This document shows positions 35,204 to 42,712 of a stretch of DNA of 64,000 bases, one piece after another. Origin of the DNA: Deltaproteobacteria bacterium (GTDB lineage Bacteria > Desulfobacterota > Syntrophorhabdia > Syntrophorhabdales > Syntrophorhabdaceae). Below the pieces are notes generated by a model. That model worked only from the letters and a program-made list of their open reading frames with translations, made no database searches and was not told the origin of the DNA. Numbering within the stretch: position 1 is the stretch's first letter; each line of letters begins with the position of its first letter. The DNA is taken from contig JAKLET010000016.1 of NCBI GenBank assembly GCA_022711595.1, forward strand, positions 1-64,000, written 5' to 3'. Position numbers and translations under genes: made by a program.

Positions 35204-37300
35204 TTATTTTTCCTGCGCCTCTTTTTCGCGCTTTGCAGCTTCGACTATCTTTTCGGCGATCTGGCCGGGAACTTCTTCGTAGTGGGAAAACTCCATGGTG
35301 AAGGTCCCCCTGCCGCCGGTCATGGACCTCAGGTCCGGGGCATACCTCAGCACCTCGGCCATGGGTACCACCGCCTTTACGACCTGGTTGCTCCCCTTGG
35401 TCTCCACACCCATGATCTTGCCCCTGCGTGAGTTCATATCACCCATGATATCGCCCATATTCTCGTCGGGCACGATGACCTCCATCTTCATGATCGGTTC
35501 GAGAAGGGTTGGCTTGCACATCTCAAGTCCTTTCTTGAAGCCCATCGAAGCAGCGATCTTGAACGCCATTTCAGATGAATCGACGTCATGATAGGAACCG
35601 TCATATAAAGTGACCCTGAAATCGATCACAGGAAAACCCGCAAGTATGCCCTGCCCCATGGCCTCCACAATGCCCTTTTCCACGGCCGGTATATACTGCC
35701 TTGGTATCGCACCGCCCACGATCTTGTCGACAAACTCAAAACCCTCGCCGCGCGGCTTGGGGCCCATCTCGAGCCAGGTATCACCATACTGGCCTTTTCC
35801 GCCGGACTGTTTCTTATATTTCCCCTGTACCTTTGTGGTGCCCTTGATCGTTTCCTTATAAGGCACCTTCGGCTCTTTCAGCTCTACTTCGACACCGAAT
35901 TTCCGTTTCATCCTGTCAATGATGACCTCAATATGGACCTGCCCCATACCGGACAGGAGGAACTCTTTGGTCTGTTCATCGCGGGAATACTTAATGGTCT
36001 GGTCTTCCTCGATAAGTCTTGCCAGAGAGGTGTTGAGCTTGTCTTCGTCTCCTTTTGCCTTTGGTTGCAGCGAGAAGGAGATTACGGGGTTTGCAACAGT
36101 GACGCCTTCATAACGGATGGGAAATTTCTCGTCGCATAAAGTGTCGCCCGTCTGCGTTTCCCTCAGTTTGGCTACAACGGCGATATCACCCGGGCCGGCA
36201 AAGCCTGCCGGTTTCTGTTTCTTTCCGACAAGATAGAAGATCTGGCCGATACGCTCCTTTTCCTCCTTAAGAACATTCAACGCCGTCATATCGGGGTGTA
36301 TCTCTCCCGAATAGACCCTGAACATGGTAAGCTTGCCAGCGAAAGGGTCGGTAATGGTCTTGAATATGAAGGCACTGAAAGGCTGGCTTGCCGACATTTC
36401 CCGCATCATTTTCTCGCCTGTTTTGGGATTGGTCCCTTCCACCTCTTTCTTGAATAAAGGGGGCGGGAAAAGTCTCACGACGTTATCAAGGAGCATATTG
36501 ATGCCGATATTCCTGCCGGCAGACCCGCAAAAAACAGGAACGATCTTATTGGCAAAGATGCCTGCCTTGAGGCATTGTTCGATCTCTTCGGGCTTTATCT
36601 CTTCGCCGTTGAGGTAGCGCTCCATGACCTCATCATCCACCTCCACGGCTGTTTCCACCAATTTTTCGCGATATTTCTGTGCAAGATCGAGCTGCTCTCC
36701 GGGTATGTCCGTGATATCGAAACCGCCGGAGGAGTCCTTTTTGAATATGCAGGCCTTCATTGTAAGCAGGTCGACCACTCCCTGAAAGCTTTCCTCCTGG
36801 CCTATGGGTATCTGCAGGACAAGGCATGTCTTGTCTGTGAAATTCTTCTGAATATCCTCGATGGTCCTTACAAAATCGGCCCTTTCCCTGTCCATTTTAT
36901 TGATGAATATGCCTGCCGCAACGGAAAATTCATTCGCATACTGCCACACTTTTTCCGTCTGTACCTTTACACCGGAAACAGCGCTCACTACAATGATCGC
37001 CCCGTCGACTACACGCATGCACAGTTTTGCGTCGGATATAAAGTTGTCATCGCCGGGCGTGTCAAGGAGGTTGATCTTGTTTTTTCCCCAATCGAAACAG
37101 GCGAGGGAGGACGAAATGGTGATCTTGCGCTCCACTTCCTCCGGTTCGTAGTCCATTAAAGACGTTCCTTCATCGACGCTACCGAGTCTATTGTTCTCTC
37201 CCGCAAGAAAGAGCATGGCATCGACGATCGAAGTTTTACCCTCTCCTCCATGGGAAAAAATACCAATATTCCGGATTGCATCAGGTTCGTACTTTTTCAT
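35204..37300 (-). CDS. Elongation factor G-like GTPase
   Basis: 698 residues with all five EF-G domains. The P-loop reads HGGEGKTS (17-24) instead of AHxDxGKTT, and the G3 motif reads DTPGDDNF (80-87), so the catalytic His of translational GTPases (DTPGHVDF) is replaced by Asp84. NKMD (134-137) is intact. These changes place it in the EF-G-like/EF-G2 group rather than the housekeeping FusA. It may act in recycling, back-translocation or stress translation; the family role is not settled. A second, canonical fusA should exist elsewhere. It has its own terminator and about 280 non-coding bases upstream. Confidence 0.85.
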   Translation of the reverse strand: MKKYEPDAIRNIGIFSHGGEGKTSIVDAMLFLAGENNRLGSVDEGTSLMDYEPEEVERKITISSSLACFDWGKNKINLLDTPGDDNFISDAKLCMRVVDGAIIVVSAVSGVKVQTEKVWQYANEFSVAAGIFINKMDRERADFVRTIEDIQKNFTDKTCLVLQIPIGQEESFQGVVDLLTMKACIFKKDSSGGFDITDIPGEQLDLAQKYREKLVETAVEVDDEVMERYLNGEEIKPEEIEQCLKAGIFANKIVPVFCGSAGRNIGINMLLDNVVRLFPPPLFKKEVEGTNPKTGEKMMREMSASQPFSAFIFKTITDPFAGKLTMFRVYSGEIHPDMTALNVLKEEKERIGQIFYLVGKKQKPAGFAGPGDIAVVAKLRETQTGDTLCDEKFPIRYEGVTVANPVISFSLQPKAKGDEDKLNTSLARLIEEDQTIKYSRDEQTKEFLLSGMGQVHIEVIIDRMKRKFGVEVELKEPKVPYKETIKGTTKVQGKYKKQSGGKGQYGDTWLEMGPKPRGEGFEFVDKIVGGAIPRQYIPAVEKGIVEAMGQGILAGFPVIDFRVTLYDGSYHDVDSSEMAFKIAASMGFKKGLEMCKPTLLEPIMKMEVIVPDENMGDIMGDMNSRRGKIMGVETKGSNQVVKAVVPMAEVLRYAPDLRSMTGGRGTFTMEFSHYEEVPGQIAEKIVEAAKREKEAQEK

Positions 37301-37410
37301 GGAAACTCCTTTCGGGATAAAAAAATCGTTTAAAATCGAGTGAATTTAACATGGCTTTCTCTCAAAAATCAAGAACTAAACGGTCGCGGGGTCTGCCCGG
37401 CAAACCTCGT

Positions 37411-37497
37411 GACCGTATACGGGTAAACGGGGAAAAGGGCATGCGGGGAAAAGACTTTGTTTTAATCTTTAATACCCCGTATACCCGTATACCCGTC
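37411..37497. repeat. Imperfect long inverted repeat upstream of rpmH
   Basis: A left arm at 37411-37432 (GACCGTATACGGGTAAACGG...) and a right arm at 37475-37497 (CCCCGTATACCCGTATACCC...) are complementary with a few mismatches and a loop of about 42 bases. The arms also contain internal GTATACCC direct repeats. It could be a terminator between the divergent genes or a dispersed palindrome. Confidence 0.65.
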
Positions 37498-37580
37498 TGC
37501 TCGTATTCCCTTATTCCGTCTTGACTCCCCATTGGTTTTATGTTTAAGTAATAATTTCAAATCAGAACGAGGATAACAGG

Positions 37581-37715
37581 ATGAAAAGAACATATCAGCC
37601 TCACAACAAAAGCAGAAAAAGAACGCACGGTTTCCTCGTGCGAATGAAAACCGCTTCAGGCCGGGAAGTGATCAGGCGCAGACGGGCCAAAGGCAGAAAG
37701 AGCCTCGCCGTCTGA
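37581..37715 (+). CDS. rpmH: 50S ribosomal protein L34
   Basis: 44 residues: [20 protein letters not shown], then [20 protein letters not shown], a textbook L34. It starts at ATG 37581 after GAGGATAACAGG. L34 is a late-assembling basic protein of the large subunit. It heads the conserved rpmH-rnpA-yidD-yidC-jag-mnmE order. A TTGACT element about 60 bases upstream may be its -35. Confidence 0.97.
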   Translation: MKRTYQPHNKSRKRTHGFLVRMKTASGREVIRRRRAKGRKSLAV

Positions 37716-37789
37716 ACCGGCCCATATGAAGCATGCAGGGGATCTGGCGGCAGCCTCCCGAAATGAATGCTGCCAGCAAAATAGACCTG

Positions 37790-38140
37790 ATGATCCGCAC
37801 CTTTACAAAACGAGAGAGACTCAAAAGGGGGGACTTCCGTGGTACAGTATGGACAAAGTGCTCAGAGACGGCCCACTTCGTCCTGCTCGCCACAGACAAC
37901 CGGTGCAGCGTCAGAAGGTTTGCCGTCACTATACGTAAAAAAACGGGGGATGCAGCAGTGCGCAACAGGGTGAGGAGGATCGTGAAAGAATTCTTTCGTT
38001 TGCATAAAAACCTCTTCAGGGATGATTCTGACAACCTTATCAGGGTCAAGGGACTGCCCCAAAACCTCACCATGGCCGAAATAGGCCCGGAATTACAAAC
38101 CCTTTTGTCTTCAGGGAAGATGCGCACAAGCATCAGGTAA
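37790..38140 (+). CDS. rnpA: Ribonuclease P protein component
   Basis: 116 residues from ATG 37790; upstream in-frame ATGs at 37733 and 37763 would lengthen it to 135 or 125. The family start [12 protein letters not shown] and the RNA-binding signature [18 protein letters not shown] (the RNR motif) are both present. It assists the RNase P RNA in trimming tRNA 5' ends. The stop TAA overlaps the ATG of yidD. I chose the shorter start from the usual family length. Confidence 0.92.
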   Translation: MIRTFTKRERLKRGDFRGTVWTKCSETAHFVLLATDNRCSVRRFAVTIRKKTGDAAVRNRVRRIVKEFFRLHKNLFRDDSDNLIRVKGLPQNLTMAEIGPELQTLLSSGKMRTSIR

Positions 38141-38349
38141 TGAAAAAGATTATTATTTTTCTTGTCAAGTTATACAGGGTAACTTTTTCTGTATTTCTGC
38201 CCGTACAATGCCGGTATTATCCGACCTGCTCCCAATACATGATCGAAGCCGTCGAGAAGAAAGGCGCCTGGAGAGGTATGCTTCTCGGGTTTAAAAGGAT
38301 CCTGCGATGCAATCCTTTTTTTCCCGGAGGATACGACCCGGTACCATAA
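38140..38349 (+). CDS. yidD: Membrane protein insertion efficiency factor YidD
   Basis: 69 residues with the family core [23 protein letters not shown] and [17 protein letters not shown]. The ATG overlaps the rnpA stop (TAATG). YidD is a small amphipathic membrane-associated protein that helps YidC insert inner-membrane proteins. yidC starts 12 bases later. Confidence 0.95.
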   Translation: MKKIIIFLVKLYRVTFSVFLPVQCRYYPTCSQYMIEAVEKKGAWRGMLLGFKRILRCNPFFPGGYDPVP

Positions 38350-38361
38350 CGGAGGTAATGA

Positions 38362-39951
38362 ATGGACAAACGCACCATTATCGTGCTTGTGCTGACTATG
38401 GCAATGCTCTTCATCTTTCAGACGTATTTCATGCCGAAACAGCCTCAGCAGCAGCCGCAGACGCAGACCCATCCCGCGCCTCAGGGCGAAACACAAAAGC
38501 CATCGGAAAAAAAGGACATACCTGACAAGACCACCTCAGGGACCCCCCCGCCTGTCGCAGCCCCTCAGGCAACGGATAAAAAACCCATGAAAACGGTTTC
38601 CGTGGAAACCCCTTATCTTAATGTCACTCTCACTGATCTTGGCGGCGGCATTTCCAGCGTAAAGCTCCGGAAATACAAGGCAACCGTCAAGGGGCCTGAA
38701 GAAAAGGAGATTATAGAAGACGTAAAGCCCTATGTATACAACCCTGTCGTCTTCCAAAACAATGCCTTCGACAGGACCTATTTCCAGCCGGATAAAAGCA
38801 GGTTGACCGTTAAGGACGCACCGGCATCCGTCACCATGACGGGAACCCTCGATAACGGGACAAAGCTTAAAAAAACCTACACATTCCATCCCGATTCGTA
38901 CACCGTCGATATCAATGTTGAGGTTCAGCTTTCGAATACTCAGGGGCTCTACTCTGATTTCGCCATTATATCCGACAAGAACGAATCCAGTTATGTTTTT
39001 AAAGGCCCTTTCGTTTTCAACGGAAAAGGGTTGAAACAGATAGAAAAGATCGAAAAAACACTTGATTTCAACAAAGATTACCAGTATGCCGGGTTCGATG
39101 ACGGGTTCTTTGCCTTCATCTTCATACCCACGGGAAACACGAAGCCTTCCCTTTCAATCGGCAAGACAGATAAGAACATACCCTATATCCGTCTCGCCCC
39201 CGGAGCAGACAAGTTCTCCGGCACGCTCTATTTCGGCCCGAAGAAAAGCGATATCCTGGCAAGTCTCAATATAAAGGCCGAAAAGGTGATCGATTTCGGC
39301 TGGTTCGACATCATCGCCAAACCGCTTGTCTGGCTGCTTGACTTCTTTAACAGGTTCACTCACAACTACGGGATCGATATCATACTTCTGACCCTCCTCA
39401 TCAAGATCATTTTCCATCCTTTGAGCATCATGAGTTTCAAGAATATGCACAAGATGCAGGCAGTCCAGCCTGAGATAAAGAAACTGCAGGAAAAATATAA
39501 GAACGACAAGGCAAAGCTCAATCAGGCTCTCATGGAGGTTTACAAGTCACGCGGCGTCAACCCGATGAGCGGGTGCCTTCCCATGCTGCCGCAGATACCC
39601 GTTTTCTTTGCTCTTTACAAAGCGCTCTCAGGGGCCATCGAGCTTCGTCACGCCCCCTTCCTCTGGTGGATAAACGACCTCTCGGCGCCTGAAGACCTTT
39701 TTTCTTTCACCGTCATGGGATACTCCATACCCATAAGGATACTACCCATCATCATGGGCGCAACACAGGTCATTCAACAAAAAATGACACCTACCAGCGT
39801 TGACCCGATGCAGCAGAAGATGATGATGTTCATGCCCATCGTCTTTACCTTCATCTTCTGGGGATTCCCATCCGGTCTCGTACTGTACTGGCTGGTCTAT
39901 AACGTTGCATCCATAGCACAGCAATATTACTTCAACAAGAAGACGCGGTAA
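38362..39951 (+). CDS. yidC: Membrane protein insertase YidC
   Basis: 529 residues, the long Gram-negative form. An N-terminal helix (about 4-23) is followed by a Gln/Pro/Lys-rich linker, a large periplasmic beta-domain (about 70-320), then the conserved insertase core: LLTLLIKIIFHPLSI, NPMSGCLPMLPQIPVF and the final IFWGFPSGLVLYWLVYN. It inserts inner-membrane proteins alone or with SecYEG. It follows yidD and precedes jag by 10 bases. GGAGG precedes the ATG. Confidence 0.97.
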   Translation: MDKRTIIVLVLTMAMLFIFQTYFMPKQPQQQPQTQTHPAPQGETQKPSEKKDIPDKTTSGTPPPVAAPQATDKKPMKTVSVETPYLNVTLTDLGGGISSVKLRKYKATVKGPEEKEIIEDVKPYVYNPVVFQNNAFDRTYFQPDKSRLTVKDAPASVTMTGTLDNGTKLKKTYTFHPDSYTVDINVEVQLSNTQGLYSDFAIISDKNESSYVFKGPFVFNGKGLKQIEKIEKTLDFNKDYQYAGFDDGFFAFIFIPTGNTKPSLSIGKTDKNIPYIRLAPGADKFSGTLYFGPKKSDILASLNIKAEKVIDFGWFDIIAKPLVWLLDFFNRFTHNYGIDIILLTLLIKIIFHPLSIMSFKNMHKMQAVQPEIKKLQEKYKNDKAKLNQALMEVYKSRGVNPMSGCLPMLPQIPVFFALYKALSGAIELRHAPFLWWINDLSAPEDLFSFTVMGYSIPIRILPIIMGATQVIQQKMTPTSVDPMQQKMMMFMPIVFTFIFWGFPSGLVLYWLVYNVASIAQQYYFNKKTR

Positions 39952-39961
39952 GGAGGAGTTC

Positions 39962-40678
39962 ATGGACACGCTCGAATTTGAAGGCAAGACCTATGAAGAA
40001 GCCGTCAAAAAGGCCTCTCTGGAACTAAAAGTTGAGGAAAAGGACCTCGATATAGAAGTCAAGGAAGTTGATACAAAGGGCATCCTTGGTCTCCTTGGCA
40101 CGAAAAAAATACGGATAACAGTAAAAATAAAGGGACAGGAAGAAGCGGAAAGGGTCAGCGGAAGCAATGATGAAACTGAAACACCCGAGGAGTTTGGAAG
40201 GAAGTTTCTCAACGACTTCGGCAATTACATAGGGCTCGATTTCCAGATAATGGTCACCGATGTCAGTGAAAAGATCGACCGCATGCTTTTCCTCATCCAG
40301 TGCGACAATGGTGATGTGCTGGTCGGCAAGGATGGCGAGATACTTGAGGCGCTCCAGTATATCCTCAGGCTTGCCGTGGCTAAAAAATTTAAACAAAACC
40401 TTAAAATATTAATAGATATAAATGGTTATAGAGAAAGAAGAAAAAAAGCTTTAACTATAATGGCTAAGAGATTGGCAGATAAGGTAAAAAGAACTGGAAG
40501 AAAGCTTAAAACCGACCCCCTGAACCCCTACGAACGAAGGATCATACATACGCTCTTTAAACACAACAAGAGCGTCACCACTAAGAGCGAGGGTGAGGGG
40601 CACATTAAAAAGGTAATAATTTCCCCGACAGGAAATGTACAGGGAAGCAGCCGTGGCAATGTGCGTGGAAGACGCTGA
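39962..40678 (+). CDS. jag: Jag/KhpB-type RNA-binding protein (KH and R3H domains)
   Basis: 238 residues. An N-terminal Jag domain (MDTLEFEGKTYEEAV, with KGILGLLGTKKI at about 40), a KH domain in the middle (VLVGKDGEILEALQYILRLAV) and an R3H domain near the C-terminus (PLNPYERRIIHTLFK, KSVTTKSEGEGHIKKV). It binds RNA and affects envelope growth in other bacteria. The codons at 40381-40510 (end of KH and linker) are extremely AT-rich, unlike the rest of the gene. It overlaps mnmE by 20 bases. Confidence 0.92.
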   Translation: MDTLEFEGKTYEEAVKKASLELKVEEKDLDIEVKEVDTKGILGLLGTKKIRITVKIKGQEEAERVSGSNDETETPEEFGRKFLNDFGNYIGLDFQIMVTDVSEKIDRMLFLIQCDNGDVLVGKDGEILEALQYILRLAVAKKFKQNLKILIDINGYRERRKKALTIMAKRLADKVKRTGRKLKTDPLNPYERRIIHTLFKHNKSVTTKSEGEGHIKKVIISPTGNVQGSSRGNVRGRR

Positions 40679-42038
40679 TACCATCTGTGCCGTCTCGACA
40701 CCCCCAGGAGAGGGCGGCATAGGCATAATAAGGATCAGCGGCCCTGAAGCCCGGGTCATCTTCGATAAGATCTTCAGACCAAAGAACAGGAACCTGGAAA
40801 ATTATCATCCGGCCAGGCTCTACCTCGGCCACATCATCGATCCGGCGGATTCCCGACAGATAGACGAGGTGTTGGCGGTTTTTATGCCGGCCCCCGGGAC
40901 GTACACCCGCGAAGACATCGCCGAGATCCATTCCCACGGTGGTTTCGCAGTCCAAAAGGCCATACTTGCCGTCATCGTCAATGAAGGCGCCCGTCTTGCC
41001 AGGCCAGGCGAGTTTACGAAAAGAGCGTTTATGAACGGCAGGCTGGACCTTATTCAGGCAGAGTCTGTTCTCGACGTCATCAGAAGCGCCACCGACGAGG
41101 AGCTGCGCTATGCCCTTTCCTACCTCAAGGGTGACCTGTCGAAAAAAATGGGTTCTTTCAGGGAGATCCTGAAAGGACTTCTTGCGGAGGCTGAGGCATC
41201 GATAGATTTCCCCGAAGAGGACATCAATATAGACCTCTTTGGTCATCTTCAGCCGCTTGAAAAAATGCAAAACGAGATTGACGGCCTCATTTCCTCATAC
41301 TACGAAGGAAAGGGATTGAAACAGGGGTACGAGGTATTGATAGCCGGCAGGGCGAATGTCGGGAAATCAAGTCTCCTTAACGCCCTGCTTTCCCAGGAGA
41401 GGGCTATCGTCACGGACCTGCCGGGGACGACGAGGGATCTTATAGAAGAAGCGGTCTGCCTGGACGGGATCAAAGTCAGGCTCATCGACACCGCTGGTAT
41501 AGGAACACCTCAAAACGCGGTCGAAGAGGAAGGCATCCGCAGGGTAAAACAGAAGGCCTCCGAGGCAGATCTCATCATTTGGGTTCTTGACGGATCGCAA
41601 CCCTATAAGAACGAAGATGAAGACGTATTTAATACAATTAAACCATATAATTATATAGTTGTAAAAAATAAATTGGATATTACTCAAATATTTAATGATA
41701 ACACATTGATATCAAAAAATATTAACGAATGGTTAGAAATATCAGCAAAAGAAAGGATAGGCCTTGAAGCATTGAAATCGATATTATTATCAGCACTTAC
41801 AAAGGGGGGCCGCAGCAGCGGCGGCCTGCTCATAACCACCGTTCGTCACCGGGATATCCTCATGAAGGTCTCGGCCAATATAACTGCTGTCATAAGAGGC
41901 CTTAATGCGGGGATGCATATTGAGCTTGCTGCCTTCGAGCTCAGAGAGGCACTTCACCATCTCGGTGAGATCACGGGGGAAACCTGTACCGAAGAGATCC
42001 TCGGCGACATCTTCAGCAGGTTTTGCATAGGCAAGTAA
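40659..42038 (+). CDS. mnmE: tRNA uridine-5-carboxymethylaminomethyl modification GTPase
   Basis: 459 residues from ATG 40659; an upstream in-frame ATG at 40635 would add eight. N-terminal tetrahydrofolate-binding domain with DTICAVSTPPGEGGIGIIRI; G domain with P-loop GRANVGKSSLLN, the G2/G3 segment TDLPGTTRDLIEE and DTAGI, and the G4 motif NKLD; C-terminal catalytic motif FCIGK with the conserved Cys. It makes cmnm5U34 in tRNAs with MnmG. Bases 41631-41800, over G4, are strikingly AT-rich compared with the flanks. Confidence 0.96.
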   Translation: MCVEDADTICAVSTPPGEGGIGIIRISGPEARVIFDKIFRPKNRNLENYHPARLYLGHIIDPADSRQIDEVLAVFMPAPGTYTREDIAEIHSHGGFAVQKAILAVIVNEGARLARPGEFTKRAFMNGRLDLIQAESVLDVIRSATDEELRYALSYLKGDLSKKMGSFREILKGLLAEAEASIDFPEEDINIDLFGHLQPLEKMQNEIDGLISSYYEGKGLKQGYEVLIAGRANVGKSSLLNALLSQERAIVTDLPGTTRDLIEEAVCLDGIKVRLIDTAGIGTPQNAVEEEGIRRVKQKASEADLIIWVLDGSQPYKNEDEDVFNTIKPYNYIVVKNKLDITQIFNDNTLISKNINEWLEISAKERIGLEALKSILLSALTKGGRSSGGLLITTVRHRDILMKVSANITAVIRGLNAGMHIELAAFELREALHHLGEITGETCTEEILGDIFSRFCIGK

Positions 42039-42070
42039 GGCGGCTTTGATCAGCCTGAGTGACTATGTTA

Positions 42071-42185
42071 TAAAAAGCGCTTGAACAGCTTTAACGTCAG
42101 ATGTAAAGAAACCGCCAATTTCTTGAAGATATTCCCTTGAACGTTCAAACAGCTCGAGCTGCTTAAACTGTTCAAGCTGTTTTTA
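42071..42185. terminator. Imperfect palindrome / bidirectional terminator after mnmE
   Basis: AAAAAGCGCTTGAACAGCTT (from 42073) is complementary, with few mismatches, to the right arm ending GTTCAAGCTGTTTTTA (42163-42185). A perfect CAGCTCGAGCTG palindrome lies between them. The right arm ends in a T-run for rightward termination of mnmE and also overlaps the end of the convergent gene. Confidence 0.55.
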
Positions 42186-42665
42186 CTTGCTCCTCACTCT
42201 CTCCACTTTCCCTGAGGGGCTCTTTTCAAAGCAAACATTGTCATAGAGAACGCCCAGGATCGATTCCTGGTTATAGTAAGACCAGGGTTCACCGTCGCTG
42301 CGGACCTCAGGTTTTTCGGTCTTGGTCGCCACATCGTACTCCTTTGTTGCGATAATGCGGTATTTGCTCGATGAACAATCAAGCTCTATGAGGCTTTTCA
42401 CCTTGTCAAATTCTTCGTCGCCTTTACCCTTTTTTACTATCCGCTCCCATACCCTGACAATGCGTTTTCCGGGCCTCTCGATACTGGTGGAATCGTAATA
42501 GTATCTCTGGTTTTCACTTTCGAAATACACCTTCCATGGCCCGGCCGGTGCCGGTGTCTGGGTCTGGGCCGGCGCCTGTGCCTGTGCAATACACACAGCC
42601 GCTGCCAGGACAAAGAAAGCCGCGATGAACCCCCGCAATATCCTTCCCCTTATCTTCATGGTCAC
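42183..42665 (-). CDS. Exported protein of the surface-adhesin E-like type
   Basis: 160 residues. A signal peptide (about 1-29, IAAFFVLAAAVCIAQA) is followed by a short Gln/Pro/Ala stretch and a compact domain with WKVYFESENQRYYYDSTSIE, RVWERIVKKGKG, ELDCSSSKYRIIATKEYD and a late NVCF. This matches the PF16747-type pattern of small periplasmic proteins with a conserved YYD and two cysteines. No catalytic motif. It is monocistronic beyond PBP1A on the same strand. Confidence 0.65.
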   Translation of the reverse strand: MTMKIRGRILRGFIAAFFVLAAAVCIAQAQAPAQTQTPAPAGPWKVYFESENQRYYYDSTSIERPGKRIVRVWERIVKKGKGDEEFDKVKSLIELDCSSSKYRIIATKEYDVATKTEKPEVRSDGEPWSYYNQESILGVLYDNVCFEKSPSGKVERVRSK

Positions 42666-42712
42666 TCCTTATGTTTTGTGTACCTCATTATCCCTTTTTC
42701 GGGCCGCATTCG

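Noticed and set aside
37301-37580. Origin of replication near rpmH
   Set aside because: rpmH is often near oriC, but I see no dnaA gene and no cluster of TTATCCACA boxes.
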